Below are positions 34,914 to 45,853 of a stretch of 64,000 nt of DNA, piece by piece (the first letter of the stretch is position 1; every line of letters starts with the position of its first letter). The translations under genes and the position numbers were made by a program. Below the pieces are notes generated by a model, which saw only the letters and a list, made by a program, of their open reading frames with translations, was not told the DNA's origin and did not search any database. The stretch is from Phenylobacterium sp. Its GTDB lineage: Bacteria; Pseudomonadota; Alphaproteobacteria; Caulobacterales; Caulobacteraceae. The stretch spans positions 124,001-188,000 of the forward strand of contig NZ_WGNY01000014.1 in assembly GCF_016124325.1 (NCBI RefSeq), written 5' to 3'.

Positions 34914-35186
34914 TCAGGCGCGCGCGGCCCGGAAGCCCGCCGGGTCGCGCTTCCACTCGGCGTAGCGGTCCGGCAGGCACCGGGCGCACGGCCGGTAGCC
35001 GGCGGCGATGGCTGTGGATTCGTCGGCGAAGAAAACGCGGTGACGCACATAGTGGCCGGCCGCGATCCAGCGGAGCGCGCTGGGGCAGTCCAGCCGGCCG
35101 TAGCCCTTCAGGCGGCGATGGCCGCCCAGCGCGCCGGCCGTCTCGCTTTCATGGGGGCGGCCGTCGGGTCCGATCAGGCGGTACAT
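34914..35186 (-). CDS. Ada-type metal-binding domain protein (stand-alone)
   Basis: 90 aa. The Ada N-terminal zinc-domain pattern is visible: MYRLIGPDGRPHESE, GYGRLDCPSALRWIAAGHYV, RHRVFFADESTAIAAGYRPC and ARCLPDRYAEWK. The later cysteines lie in the Ada position (RPCARC), but only one cysteine (DCPSA) lies before them, so metal binding may involve fewer or different ligands. In Ada this domain senses DNA phosphotriester damage. Here it lacks the AraC and methyltransferase parts, as in many small stand-alone homologues. Confidence 0.8.
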   Translation of the reverse strand: MYRLIGPDGRPHESETAGALGGHRRLKGYGRLDCPSALRWIAAGHYVRHRVFFADESTAIAAGYRPCARCLPDRYAEWKRDPAGFRAARA

Positions 35187-35277
35187 GCCCGATCATCGCC
35201 GCGCGAATTTCAAGAGGCTCGCGGAATCCGGCCTTGCTCTCCTCTCCCCCGAGGCGAAGCCCGAGGGGAGAGGAAGC

Positions 35278-35396
35278 CTAGAGCCTTCCCGGATCAGGTG
35301 GGATCACCTGATCCGGACGAGAAGGCTCGATCTTCAAGCATATGGAGCCCGTCCGGGCGGGTGAACCGGTATCCACTTCACCCTGACGGGCTCTAG
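35278..35396. repeat. 119-bp dispersed double-hairpin repeat, copy 1
   Basis: The element runs from CTAGAGCC to GGCTCTAG, a perfect 8-bp terminal inverted repeat. Hairpin A has outer arms GAGCCTTC/GAAGGCTC (35281-35288 with 35321-35328) and an inner perfect 11-bp stem CGGATCAGGTG/CACCTGATCCG (35290-35300 with 35305-35315). Hairpin B has GAGCCCGTC/GACGGGCTC (35345-35353 with 35385-35393) and GGGTGAA/TTCACCC inside. Copy 2 is at 58355-58473, same length, 5 mismatches. The right-hand CTAG supplies the stop codon of the aldehyde dehydrogenase gene. Confidence 0.92.
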
Positions 35397-36919
35397 ACGT
35401 CGAAGGTGACGCCCTGGGCCAGCGGGAGGGTCTTGCCGTAGTTCAGGGTGTTGGTGGCCCGGCGCATGTAGGCCTTCCAGGAGTCCGAGCCCGCCTCGCG
35501 GCCGCCGCCCGTCTCCTTCTCGCCGCCGAACGCCCCGCCGATCTCGGCCCCCGAGGGGCCGATGTTGACGTTGGCGATGCCGCAGTCCGAGCCGCGCGCC
35601 GAGATGAACTGCTCGGCCTCGCGCATGTCGTTGGTGAAGATCGACGACGACAGACCCTGGGGCACGTCGTTCTGGAGCGCGATCGCCTCGTCCAGGTCGC
35701 GGTACTTCATGACATAGAGGATCGGGGCGAAGGTCTCGCGCTTCACCACGTCGGTCTGGGCGGCCATCTCGACCACCGCGGGCCGGGCGTAGAAGGCCTC
35801 GCCCATCGGGACGCGCTCGCCGCCCTGGACCTGGCCGCCGGCCGCCTTGGCGTCGGCAAGCGCGGTCTGCATCAGGCCGAAGGCCGCTTCATCGATCAGC
35901 GGGCCGACCAGCGTGCCGGCCTCGCGCGGATCGCCCACCTTCACCGAGGCGTAGGCCGCCTTCAGGCGCGGGACGAACGCGTCGTAGACGCTCTCGTGGA
36001 CGAACAGGCGGCGCAGCGTGGTGCAGCGCTGGCCCGCCGTGCCCATGGCGGCGAAGGCCACGCCGCGCAGGGCGAGGTCCAGGTCGGCCGAGGGCGCGAC
36101 GATGGCGGCGTTGTTGCCGCCCAACTCCAGCAGCGCGCGGGCGAACCGTTGGGCCAGGCGCGGACCGACCGCGCGGCCCATGGCCGTCGAGCCGGTGGCC
36201 GAGACCAGCGGAACCTTCGGGTGATCGACCAGAGTCTCGCCCACGTCGCGGCCGCCGATCACCACGGCCGAGAGGCCGGCCGGCGCGTCGCCGAACTTGG
36301 CGCAGGCGCGCTCGAACAGCGCCTGGGTCGCCAGCGCCGTCAGCGGCGTCTTCTCGCTGGGCTTCCAGACGCAGGCGTCGCCGCAGACGAAGGCCAGGGC
36401 CGAGTTCCACGACCAGACGGCCACCGGGAAGTTGAAGGCGGAGATGATCCCGACCACGCCCAGGGGGTGCCAGGTCTCCATCATGCGGTGGTCGGGCCGC
36501 TCGGTGGCGAGCGTGAGGCCGAAGAGCTGGCGCGACAGGCCGACGGCATAGTCGCAGATGTCGATCATCTCCTGAACCTCGCCCAGGGCCTCCGAGGTCA
36601 CCTTGCCGGCCTCGAGCGTGACCAGCGCGCCCAGGTCGGCCTTGGCCGCCCGCAGCTCCTCGCCAAACAGGCGCACCAGTTCACCGCGGCGCGGGGCGGG
36701 CACGTTGCGCCACGCGAGGAAGGCGCCGTGCGCCCGCTCGATCGCTCCGGCCGTCTGGGCGGCCGAGGCGTCGTGGACGTGGGCGATCACCTCTCCGGTC
36801 ACCGGCGAGCGGACGGGACGGTTCCCGCCGGTGGTGAGCGCCTCGGAGACGCCCAGGCGGGCGAGGACTTGGGCGGCGTCCGCGGCGGCGGAGCCGATCT
36901 TGGTCTGTACGGTCATCAT
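35393..36919 (-). CDS. L-piperidine-6-carboxylate (alpha-aminoadipate semialdehyde) dehydrogenase
   Basis: 508 aa aldehyde dehydrogenase of the ALDH7 type. Motifs are HPLGVVGIISAFNFPVAVWS, VWKPSEKTPL, VSATGSTAMGRAV, LLELGGNNAAIV (catalytic Glu) and MGTAGQRCTTLRRLF (catalytic Cys). The C-terminal GGAFGGEKETGGGREAGSD is characteristic of piperidine-6-carboxylate dehydrogenase/antiquitin. It oxidises the lysine-derived semialdehyde to alpha-aminoadipate. The saccharopine dehydrogenase-like gene 12 bases upstream makes a lysine-catabolic operon. Its TAG stop is part of the terminal CTAG of the 119-bp repeat. Confidence 0.92.
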   Translation of the reverse strand: MMTVQTKIGSAAADAAQVLARLGVSEALTTGGNRPVRSPVTGEVIAHVHDASAAQTAGAIERAHGAFLAWRNVPAPRRGELVRLFGEELRAAKADLGALVTLEAGKVTSEALGEVQEMIDICDYAVGLSRQLFGLTLATERPDHRMMETWHPLGVVGIISAFNFPVAVWSWNSALAFVCGDACVWKPSEKTPLTALATQALFERACAKFGDAPAGLSAVVIGGRDVGETLVDHPKVPLVSATGSTAMGRAVGPRLAQRFARALLELGGNNAAIVAPSADLDLALRGVAFAAMGTAGQRCTTLRRLFVHESVYDAFVPRLKAAYASVKVGDPREAGTLVGPLIDEAAFGLMQTALADAKAAGGQVQGGERVPMGEAFYARPAVVEMAAQTDVVKRETFAPILYVMKYRDLDEAIALQNDVPQGLSSSIFTNDMREAEQFISARGSDCGIANVNIGPSGAEIGGAFGGEKETGGGREAGSDSWKAYMRRATNTLNYGKTLPLAQGVTFDV

Positions 36920-36931
36920 CAGGCCCTGAAG

Positions 36932-38038
36932 CTACTCGGCGGCGGCGCGAAAGGACACGTCTTCCGGCGCGTAGTAGCGCCCGAAGCGGTTGGCCAGGAA
37001 GGCCGGGAGCGGGATGTCCTCCTGGCGGATGAAGCCCTGCTGCGGCAGGTCGCCCTCGGCCAGCATGTCCAGCACGGCGCACACCGAACCGGCGGTGGTG
37101 ATCTGGATGGCGCTGGTCATGACGCCGGCGACCGGCTGGGCGTAGACCTTGTTGACGTAGGTCTCTTGCATCAGACGCCCGTCCTTCATCCCCGAGACGG
37201 TGACGAAGACGATGACCACGTCCTGCATGGTCGCGGGCACCGAATTCTCCAGGATGTCCTTCAGGACGTCGCGGCGGTTGCGCAGGTTCAGGTCGTTCAG
37301 CAGCGCCTTCATGATCGCCGCGTGACCCGGATAGCGGATGGTCTTGTAGTTGAGGTTGCGCACCTTGCCGTCGAGCGTGTGGCACAGCGTGCCCAGGCCG
37401 CCCGAGGTGTTGAAGGCCTCGTAGGTCACGCCGTCGAGGGCGAATTCCTCGCGCTCCTCGAGCGCCGGGGTCTCGCGCAGGCCGCCGTTGACGATGGCCT
37501 CACAGGGTTCGCAGTACTCGTTGATCACCCCATCGGTCGACCAGGTGAGGTTGTAGTTCAGGGCGTTCGACGGATAGCGCGGCAGGGCGCCGACCCGCAG
37601 GCGCACGTCATGCAGCTGGTCGAAGTGCTTGATCAGGTCCCAGGCGGCGATGGTGATGAAGCCGGGCGCCAGCCCGCATTGCGGGATGAAGGCGGTCTTC
37701 GAATCGGCCGCCAGCTCGCGGACGATCCGGCTGGCGGCGACATCCTCGGTGAGGTCGAGATAGTGGGCGCCGGCGGCCTTGGCGGCGCGGGCCACGGCCG
37801 TGGTGAGCTGGTAGGGCGCGCAGTTGACCACGGCGAACGCTCCGGCGAGCTTCGCGGCCAGGGCGTCGGGATCGTCGATGGCCAGCGCGGCGGTCTCCAC
37901 GCCCGGGCGCTCGGCAAAGGCTTTCAGGGCTTCGGGCGACTGGTCGATCAGGATCACCTCGTAGGCGCCTGAGCCGACGAGAAGGTTGACGACGGTGGAG
38001 CCGATCTTTCCGGCGCCTACGACGGCGGCTTTGCGCAT
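36932..38038 (-). CDS. Saccharopine dehydrogenase family protein
   Basis: 368 aa from ATG at 38036-38038, preceded by GAGGAGGA. The N-terminal Rossmann motif AAVVGAGKIGSTVVNLLVGS leads into the saccharopine reductase-like fold, with FAVVNCAPYQLTTAVARAAK and GAHYLDLTEDVAASR. The C-terminal domain includes LTWSTDGVINEYCEPCEAI. With the downstream piperidine-6-carboxylate dehydrogenase it fits the saccharopine route of lysine degradation, glutamate-forming step. No lysine-ketoglutarate reductase is visible, so the first step would be encoded elsewhere or done by another route. Confidence 0.88.
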   Translation of the reverse strand: MRKAAVVGAGKIGSTVVNLLVGSGAYEVILIDQSPEALKAFAERPGVETAALAIDDPDALAAKLAGAFAVVNCAPYQLTTAVARAAKAAGAHYLDLTEDVAASRIVRELAADSKTAFIPQCGLAPGFITIAAWDLIKHFDQLHDVRLRVGALPRYPSNALNYNLTWSTDGVINEYCEPCEAIVNGGLRETPALEEREEFALDGVTYEAFNTSGGLGTLCHTLDGKVRNLNYKTIRYPGHAAIMKALLNDLNLRNRRDVLKDILENSVPATMQDVVIVFVTVSGMKDGRLMQETYVNKVYAQPVAGVMTSAIQITTAGSVCAVLDMLAEGDLPQQGFIRQEDIPLPAFLANRFGRYYAPEDVSFRAAAE

Positions 38039-38173
38039 GGGAATCCTCCTCTGGCGTGTCACTTGGCGTGTCACCTCGAAGATTCGGCCGGGGCCGGGCC
38101 GCTTTCAATTGGCGCTCCGGCGATCTGAGGGGCTAGATTGAGCGGATCGCCGAACTGATTGTGCGGAACGCCG

Positions 38174-38602
38174 ATGGACGATCTCGACGAACATCTTCTG
38201 GGCCGGCTGCGCGACAACGCCCGCGCCCCGGTGGCCGAACTGGCCCGCGGGTTGGGCCTATCCCGCACCACGGTGCAGAGCCGCCTGGCCAAGCTGGAGC
38301 GCAACGGCGTGATCGCCGGCTACGCCGTGAAGCTGGCCCCGGCCTACGAGGCCAGCCGCGTCCACGCCTTCATCATGCTGACGGTCGAGCCCAAGCAGGC
38401 GGCCGCCGTCACCATGGCGCTCAAGCGGATGAGCGGCGTACGCCGGCTGCAATCGGTGAGCGGCCCGTTCGACATGATCGCCACGGTCGAAGCCGGCAGC
38501 GTTGGCGACATCGACGCCCTGATCGACGAGATCGGGGCGCTCAAGGGCGTGGAGCGCACCAATTCCTCCATCGTGCTTTCGACCAAGTTCGACCGCGCAT
38601 GA
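38174..38602 (+). CDS. Lrp/AsnC family transcriptional regulator
   Basis: 142 aa from ATG at 38174. The HTH is in MDDLDEHLLGRLRDNARAPV, ELARGLGLSRTTVQSRLAKL, and the C-terminal RAM effector domain has HAFIMLTVEPKQAAAVTMAL, VRRLQSVSGPFDMIATVEAG. It is divergent from the lysine-catabolic pair (135 bp apart), as amino-acid-responsive Lrp regulators usually are, so it probably senses lysine or a pathway intermediate. Its stop overlaps the PIG-L gene start by 4 bases. Confidence 0.93.
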   Translation: MDDLDEHLLGRLRDNARAPVAELARGLGLSRTTVQSRLAKLERNGVIAGYAVKLAPAYEASRVHAFIMLTVEPKQAAAVTMALKRMSGVRRLQSVSGPFDMIATVEAGSVGDIDALIDEIGALKGVERTNSSIVLSTKFDRA

Positions 38603-39351
38603 GTCGCGTCCTCGCAATCCACGCCCACCCGGACGACATCGAATGGCTGGCCGCGGGCACGCTGGCGCTGCTTGCGAAGGCCGGCCACCAGCTCGCCATC
38701 GTGACAGCGACGGCCGGCGAAGGCGGATCGGCCGAATATGGGCGCGAAGAAACCAGCCGCATTCGCCGGTTCGAGGCCGCCGAGGCCGCGGCGCTCATCG
38801 GCGCCGAGTACCGGTGCCTGGGATTTCCGGACCTTGGCGTCTTCAACGACGACCCGTCGCGCCGGCGCGTGACCGAACTGATCCGCGCGATCGCGCCCGA
38901 CGTCGTGATCACCGCCTCGCCGATCGACTACCACCCCGACCACGAGGCGATCAGCCTGCTGGTCCGCGACGCCTGCTTCGCCGCCCCGGTGGCGAACTAC
39001 CGGACAGGCGCTGCGGAGCCTCTGGCGGCGATCCCGCATCTCTATTTCACCGACGGGGCGGGCGGACGCGACCGTGAGGGCCGGCCCCAGCCGCGCGACT
39101 TCGCCATCGACGTCGGCGCCGTCTTTGCCGTCCGCCGCCAGATGCTGGACCGCCACGCCAGCCAGGCCGCCTGGGTTCGGAAGCACCATGCGATCGACGA
39201 CCACCTGGCCTCAATGGAGGCCTGGGCGCGACGGGTCGGGCGCGACTACGGCGTCGAATTCGCCGAGGGCTTTCGCCAGTACCGGCACGAGCCCTATCCG
39301 AAAACGCCGCGACTGCAGGATCTTCTAGCCGACGCCCTGCTCGGCGCCTGA
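38599..39351 (+). CDS. PIG-L family deacetylase
   Basis: 250 aa. The zinc-site motif AIHAHPDDIEW is at the N-terminus and the second part is SPIDYHPDHEAISLL. The LmbE/PIG-L fold de-N-acetylates sugars and related substrates. The ATG overlaps the Lrp stop (ATGA), which couples it to a regulator of amino-acid metabolism, an unusual partner. Its 3' end overlaps the convergent Gfo/Idh gene by 27 bases. The substrate is unknown. Confidence 0.92.
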   Translation: MSRVLAIHAHPDDIEWLAAGTLALLAKAGHQLAIVTATAGEGGSAEYGREETSRIRRFEAAEAAALIGAEYRCLGFPDLGVFNDDPSRRRVTELIRAIAPDVVITASPIDYHPDHEAISLLVRDACFAAPVANYRTGAAEPLAAIPHLYFTDGAGGRDREGRPQPRDFAIDVGAVFAVRRQMLDRHASQAAWVRKHHAIDDHLASMEAWARRVGRDYGVEFAEGFRQYRHEPYPKTPRLQDLLADALLGA

Positions 39352-40503
39352 TCTGGCGGTGTCGTAGCGGGCCCACATCGGCCCGCATTCCACGACCTGA
39401 CGCTGGTCCATGGCCTGGTCGATGGCCATCACCGTCAGGCCGGCTTCCATCGACTCGTATGGCGTGACCGGGAAAGCGGCCCCGCCCTCCAGCGCGGCCA
39501 GTAGATCCTTGGCCATCTCCTGGTCGGCGCCGTTGTGGGCGTCGGCGGTGACGCCGCCATAGTCGATCCGCTCGGGCTTGCCGCGGAACAGCGCCTTGCG
39601 AACCATCAGCTTGTTGCGCGCCAGGTCGGCGATCAGGGTGCCTTCGGTCCCGGCCACGTACCACCGGCGCTCGGTCAGCGCCGTGTGGCTGTTGGCGTGG
39701 AACGACAGCCGCACCTGGTTGGCGTACTCCACCATCGCCACCTGATGATCGGTGACGTCCATGTCCGAGGCGAAGGCGTCGGCGGCGCCGGACCAGCCCG
39801 CGTCGCGCAGGTCATAGGCGACCGAGCCGTCCTCGTAGGTCCGGGGCGGGTCGGTCCGGTCCGGCGTGAAGATCCGGCGGCCGCCGAAGCTGGCGACGCG
39901 CGCCGCCCTCGCCCCGGCCAGCACGCCGAAGATGTCGAAGTCGTGGACCACCTTGTCCAGCAGGTACGAGCCGCCCCATTCCCGGCGCCGCCGCCAGTTG
40001 CGGGCCAGGTACCCGCCGTGCTCGGGGGGCAGGTGTTCGGTGGCGTCGATCGACACCAGTTCGCCCAGTTCGCCGGACTTCAACCTCGCGATGGTATCGC
40101 GGACGATCGGCAGGGAGCGCATCACCAGGCCGATGTAGAGGGGCGGCGCGCCGCGCTCGGCCAGCCGCCCCGCCAGCGCCTCGGTCTCGGCTTCCGTCCG
40201 CACGATCGGCTTCTCGGCGAAGGTGGGAATTCCCGATTCCAAAGCGAGCAGGAGATGCTGCAGGTGCAGGTGGTTGGGGGCGCCCAGCATCAGCAGATCG
40301 TACGGGCCATCGGCCAGCAGGGCGGCCGGGTCGGCGAAGGCGCGGCCGGCCCCGATCCCGGCCGCCGCCAGGATCGGCGCGCCCACCGGCGCCGGATCGA
40401 CGTAGCCTGTCACGTCGAGCGCCCAGCCCACTTCCTGCATGGCGGCCAGGACATGGGCGATGCGCTGGCCAAGGCCGATCACGCCGATGCGGTAGTTGGT
40501 CAT
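39325..40503 (-). CDS. Gfo/Idh/MocA family oxidoreductase
   Basis: 392 aa. The N-terminal Rossmann fold is RIGVIGLGQRIAHVLAAMQE. Next come the segment LLMLGAPNHLHLQHLLLALE and the EKP motif TFAEKPIVRTE that supplies the catalytic-site lysine. The C-terminal alpha/beta domain includes GSYLLDKVVHDFDIFGVLAG. The family oxidises or reduces sugars and sugar-like compounds. Together with the PIG-L deacetylase on the other strand a sugar or amino-sugar role is possible. No operon partner is present. Confidence 0.93.
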   Translation of the reverse strand: MTNYRIGVIGLGQRIAHVLAAMQEVGWALDVTGYVDPAPVGAPILAAAGIGAGRAFADPAALLADGPYDLLMLGAPNHLHLQHLLLALESGIPTFAEKPIVRTEAETEALAGRLAERGAPPLYIGLVMRSLPIVRDTIARLKSGELGELVSIDATEHLPPEHGGYLARNWRRRREWGGSYLLDKVVHDFDIFGVLAGARAARVASFGGRRIFTPDRTDPPRTYEDGSVAYDLRDAGWSGAADAFASDMDVTDHQVAMVEYANQVRLSFHANSHTALTERRWYVAGTEGTLIADLARNKLMVRKALFRGKPERIDYGGVTADAHNGADQEMAKDLLAALEGGAAFPVTPYESMEAGLTVMAIDQAMDQRQVVECGPMWARYDTARSGAEQGVG

Positions 40504-40674
40504 CCCGACGCCTCCCGCCAGCCATCAAGCCAGCAACCGCCCGCCGACGCCAGGGGGGGCCGGCCGCACCTCGGCCGCGGGGCGCTTCGCCACAGAAAAA
40601 TAACGCTTTTGTATACCGGCGCGAAACTTCCGGCGTGCGAGTGTGATCCCCATTTTTGGGGCCAGCAGTTCCGG

Positions 40675-43170
<2,496 letters not shown>

Positions 43171-43192
43171 GTCGGCGGCTCAATCCGCCGAC
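43171..43192 (+). terminator. Hairpin directly after the hybrid kinase stop
   Basis: GTCGGCGG (43171-43178), loop CTCAAT, CCGCCGAC (43185-43192): a perfect 8-bp stem beginning on the base after the TAG stop. No T-run follows, but position and stability suit a terminator. Confidence 0.5.
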
Positions 43193-43196
43193 TCTC

Positions 43197-43231
43197 GTCG
43201 TCATCGCCCGGACAAGGCGGGCCATGACGAC
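43197..43231. repeat. REP-like palindrome
   Basis: GTCGTCAT (43197-43204) pairs with ATGACGAC (43224-43231) and GCCCG (43206-43210) with CGGGC (43218-43222), with a single C/C mismatch and a 7-base loop GACAAGG. The GTCAT-GCCCGG-type palindrome is a familiar extragenic repeat in alphaproteobacteria. It lies between convergent genes. Only one copy was noticed here. Confidence 0.55.
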
Positions 43232-43267
43232 CTATCGTGTTCTCAGGCTATTGAGCGGGTCTTCGGC

Positions 43268-44698
43268 CTAGCTTCCGAACCAGATCGGATTCCCAAGCAG
43301 CCATAGCGCGCCGTCGGGCCCGCGCACGTCGACGCGCAGCCAGCCCTTCGCTCCGGCGGGAACACCCATCGCACGCGTCTCGGCGTCGCTGAGCGGCGGA
43401 CCCGGGTCGAGCCCCGCCGCCGCAGGCCCGGCGAACGCCAGCCTGCCGCCCGCGGCGTGGGCCACGTGGATCCGCAGCGTCGCGCCGGCCGCGTCGGGCA
43501 GCCGGTCGCCCATCTCGGCGGTCGCGCCGCCGGCGTTCGCGGTCACCTCCAGGAGCCGGTCGCGGGTTCCCAGCGCGTCGACGAAGACATGGCCGGCCCG
43601 GATCGCGGCCAGGACGGCATCCTGCGACAGCGCCTGGGCGTGGACGACGGTGGTCGGGCGGCCCACCCCCCGGTCCGGCGGCAGGGTGGCGTCGTGGTTG
43701 TCGGATCCGCCCACGGCGGTGATGTGGAAGCCGTCGTCCAGGCGCTTTTCCCAGAAGCCGACGCCGGAAAGCGGCCCCGAGCTGATCATCCCGTTGATCG
43801 CCTCCATGGACGGAATGCGCGCGTAGTCGGTCGTCGCGGTCCAGCCGCAGCCCATGCAGGCCTCGCCCGAGGGCAGGGCGGGATGGTTGATCGAGATCAG
43901 CGCGTGCGCCGCCTCCACCTCGTCGAGGATGGCGCCAAGGCCGGGCGCCCGCGGGCTTCCCAACTGGAAGTCCAGCGGCCCGGTCATGCCGAACACGTTG
44001 GCGTGGCCCTTGAAGGTGGTCACTTCGCGGCCCGGGATCAGCAGCAGGTCGTCGAAATAGCCCTGCAGCTCAGCGAGATCCTGGATGTGGGATGACGTGT
44101 TGTGCTCGGTGACCGCCACGAAATCGAGGCCCCGCGCCTCGGCCGCCGCCAGGGTCAGGAACAGCGGGCAAGGCGTGCGCTTTCCCGTCTTCGACGGGCA
44201 CGAGCCGTCGGAATGCCCGGTGTGAAGGTGCAGGTCGCCGCGGTACCAGCCGGGCCCGGCCTTCAGCGGCGCGGCGGCGAAGCCGTGGAACACCGCGCCG
44301 CGTCCGAAGGTGATCTTCGCGGTGTAGTCGGCGCGCGCGTCCTTTCGCAGGTTGGGCACGCCCAGGATCAGCTTCCATTCGCCGGCCGGCAATGGCCCCG
44401 GCAGATAGGATGGCGTGGCCCAGGTCTCGGTGAGAGTGAAGCTGGCCTTGTTGCCGCCGCTCCAGCCCCGGAACCGGACGGGATCGCGAAGGCCCAGGTC
44501 GATCACCGACTTCTGGTCCCGGCCCGTGTAGTCGAAGTCGACGGTCACCGAGGTGACCCCTTCCGGCACGCGGAAGGGGACCTCTCGGTACGTCTGGTGG
44601 TCGGCGCCGGTCATCGCCCCGGTGAGGGTGATGTCCTGGGCGCAGGCGGGCGCGGCCAGCAGCGCCAGAGCCGCCGCCAACTGCGCCCACGCCCGCAT
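43268..44698 (-). CDS. Exported PHP-domain (CehA/McbA-like) metallohydrolase
   Basis: 476 aa from ATG at 44696-44698, one base overlapping the thiolase stop. A signal peptide (residues 1-20) and an N-terminal beta-sandwich (VTSVTVDFDYTGRDQKSVID) precede the PHP domain. Metal-binding motifs are GDLHLHTGHSDGS (H-x-H), DFVAVTEHNTSSH, ISINHPALP and AVGGSDNHD. CehA-type members hydrolyse carbamate or phosphate esters. Translational coupling to a thiolase and a DUF35 gene is unusual for a periplasmic hydrolase and suggests joint use on one substrate. Confidence 0.88.
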   Translation of the reverse strand: MRAWAQLAAALALLAAPACAQDITLTGAMTGADHQTYREVPFRVPEGVTSVTVDFDYTGRDQKSVIDLGLRDPVRFRGWSGGNKASFTLTETWATPSYLPGPLPAGEWKLILGVPNLRKDARADYTAKITFGRGAVFHGFAAAPLKAGPGWYRGDLHLHTGHSDGSCPSKTGKRTPCPLFLTLAAAEARGLDFVAVTEHNTSSHIQDLAELQGYFDDLLLIPGREVTTFKGHANVFGMTGPLDFQLGSPRAPGLGAILDEVEAAHALISINHPALPSGEACMGCGWTATTDYARIPSMEAINGMISSGPLSGVGFWEKRLDDGFHITAVGGSDNHDATLPPDRGVGRPTTVVHAQALSQDAVLAAIRAGHVFVDALGTRDRLLEVTANAGGATAEMGDRLPDAAGATLRIHVAHAAGGRLAFAGPAAAGLDPGPPLSDAETRAMGVPAGAKGWLRVDVRGPDGALWLLGNPIWFGS

Positions 44699-45840
44699 CA
44701 GGGCGCTTCGTTCGAGAAGATGATCGTGCCGGCGGCGCCGAACATCCCGCCGACGCCCTGGCAAACGCTGACCTTCGCCCCCGACACCTGCGCCGGGGCG
44801 ATCCCACGCATCTGCCGCACGCTCTCCTGCAGGGCGTACATGCCGTACATGCCCGAGTGCATGTAGCTGAGCCCCCCACCGTTGGTGTTGAGCGGCAGCT
44901 TGCCGCCGGGCCGGGTGTTGCCCTCGCGGATGAAGGCCGCCGCCTCGCCGGGCTTGCAGAAGCCCAGGTCCTCCAGGCCATAGAGCGGCAGGTGGGCGAA
45001 GGCGTCGTAGATCATCAGGTGATCGACGTCGGAGTGCTTGATCCCCGCCTCCTCGAACGCCTTCTTCCCGGAGATGCGGAAGGCGGTCGAGTGGTTGGAG
45101 TCGTACATCTGGCTGACCAGCGGGGTTTCGACGCTCTCGCCAGTGCCCAGCACGTAGACCGGCTTCTGCGGGAAGTCCTTCGCCCGGTCGGCCGAGGTGA
45201 GGATCAGCGCGCCGCCGCCATCGGTGACGAGGCAGCACATCAGGATCCGGAACGGATAGGCGATCATCCGCGAGTTCATCACGTCGTCGACGGTGATCGG
45301 GTCCCGGAAGGTGGCGCGCGGGTTCTTGCCCGCCCACTCGCGCTGCACCACGGCGACGTGGGCCAAGTCTTCCTGGCTGAGGCCGTAGGTCTTCAGGTAG
45401 CGCAGCACCGGGATGGTGAACATGCTGGGCGGGCCCACCGGGCCATAGGGCATCTCGAACTGACCGTTGAGGCTGGATGGCGAGGCGCCGAAGCGGCCCG
45501 CGCCCACGCGGCTCTTCCCGGACTCGCCATGCGTGATCAGCACGGTCTTGCAAAGGCCCGCGTTGATGGCCGCCGCCGCGTGGCGGACGTGCAGCATGAA
45601 CGAGCAGCCGCCCACGCTCGTGCCGTCGGCGTAGCTGGGCTTGATGCCCAGGTACCAGGCGAGCTCGGTGGGGCTGATCCCGGCGGTGGCGACGCCGTCG
45701 ATGTCGGACGGCTTCAGGCCCGCGTCGGCCATGGCGTTGAGGGCGGCGTCGGCGTGCAGCCCGATCACGGACTGGTCCGGAATAACGCCCATCTTGGTGG
45801 TTTCCGCGGCCCCGACGACCGCGACGGATTTCGGCTTCAT
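44698..45840 (-). CDS. Thiolase family protein (SCP-x/lipid-transfer thiolase type)
   Basis: 380 aa. The N-terminus KSVAVVGAAETTKMGVIPDQ and the segment DGTSVGGCSFMLHVRHAAAA place the probable nucleophilic cysteine (GGCS). The C-terminal halves contain NTNGGGLSYMHSGMYGMYAL. This is the thiolase subgroup that pairs with DUF35 OB-fold proteins and acts in beta-oxidation of sterol side chains and other branched acyl-CoAs or in ketone carboxylation. The DUF35 gene lies immediately upstream (13 bases), giving the standard two-protein unit. Confidence 0.92.
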   Translation of the reverse strand: MKPKSVAVVGAAETTKMGVIPDQSVIGLHADAALNAMADAGLKPSDIDGVATAGISPTELAWYLGIKPSYADGTSVGGCSFMLHVRHAAAAINAGLCKTVLITHGESGKSRVGAGRFGASPSSLNGQFEMPYGPVGPPSMFTIPVLRYLKTYGLSQEDLAHVAVVQREWAGKNPRATFRDPITVDDVMNSRMIAYPFRILMCCLVTDGGGALILTSADRAKDFPQKPVYVLGTGESVETPLVSQMYDSNHSTAFRISGKKAFEEAGIKHSDVDHLMIYDAFAHLPLYGLEDLGFCKPGEAAAFIREGNTRPGGKLPLNTNGGGLSYMHSGMYGMYALQESVRQMRGIAPAQVSGAKVSVCQGVGGMFGAAGTIIFSNEAP

Positions 45841-45853
45841 GTGGGTCGCTCTC

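Noticed and set aside
39535..40674. Upstream extension of the hybrid kinase frame
   Set aside because: It is antisense to the Gfo/Idh gene and has the composition of a shadow frame; the membrane segment and a plausible start are at 40675.
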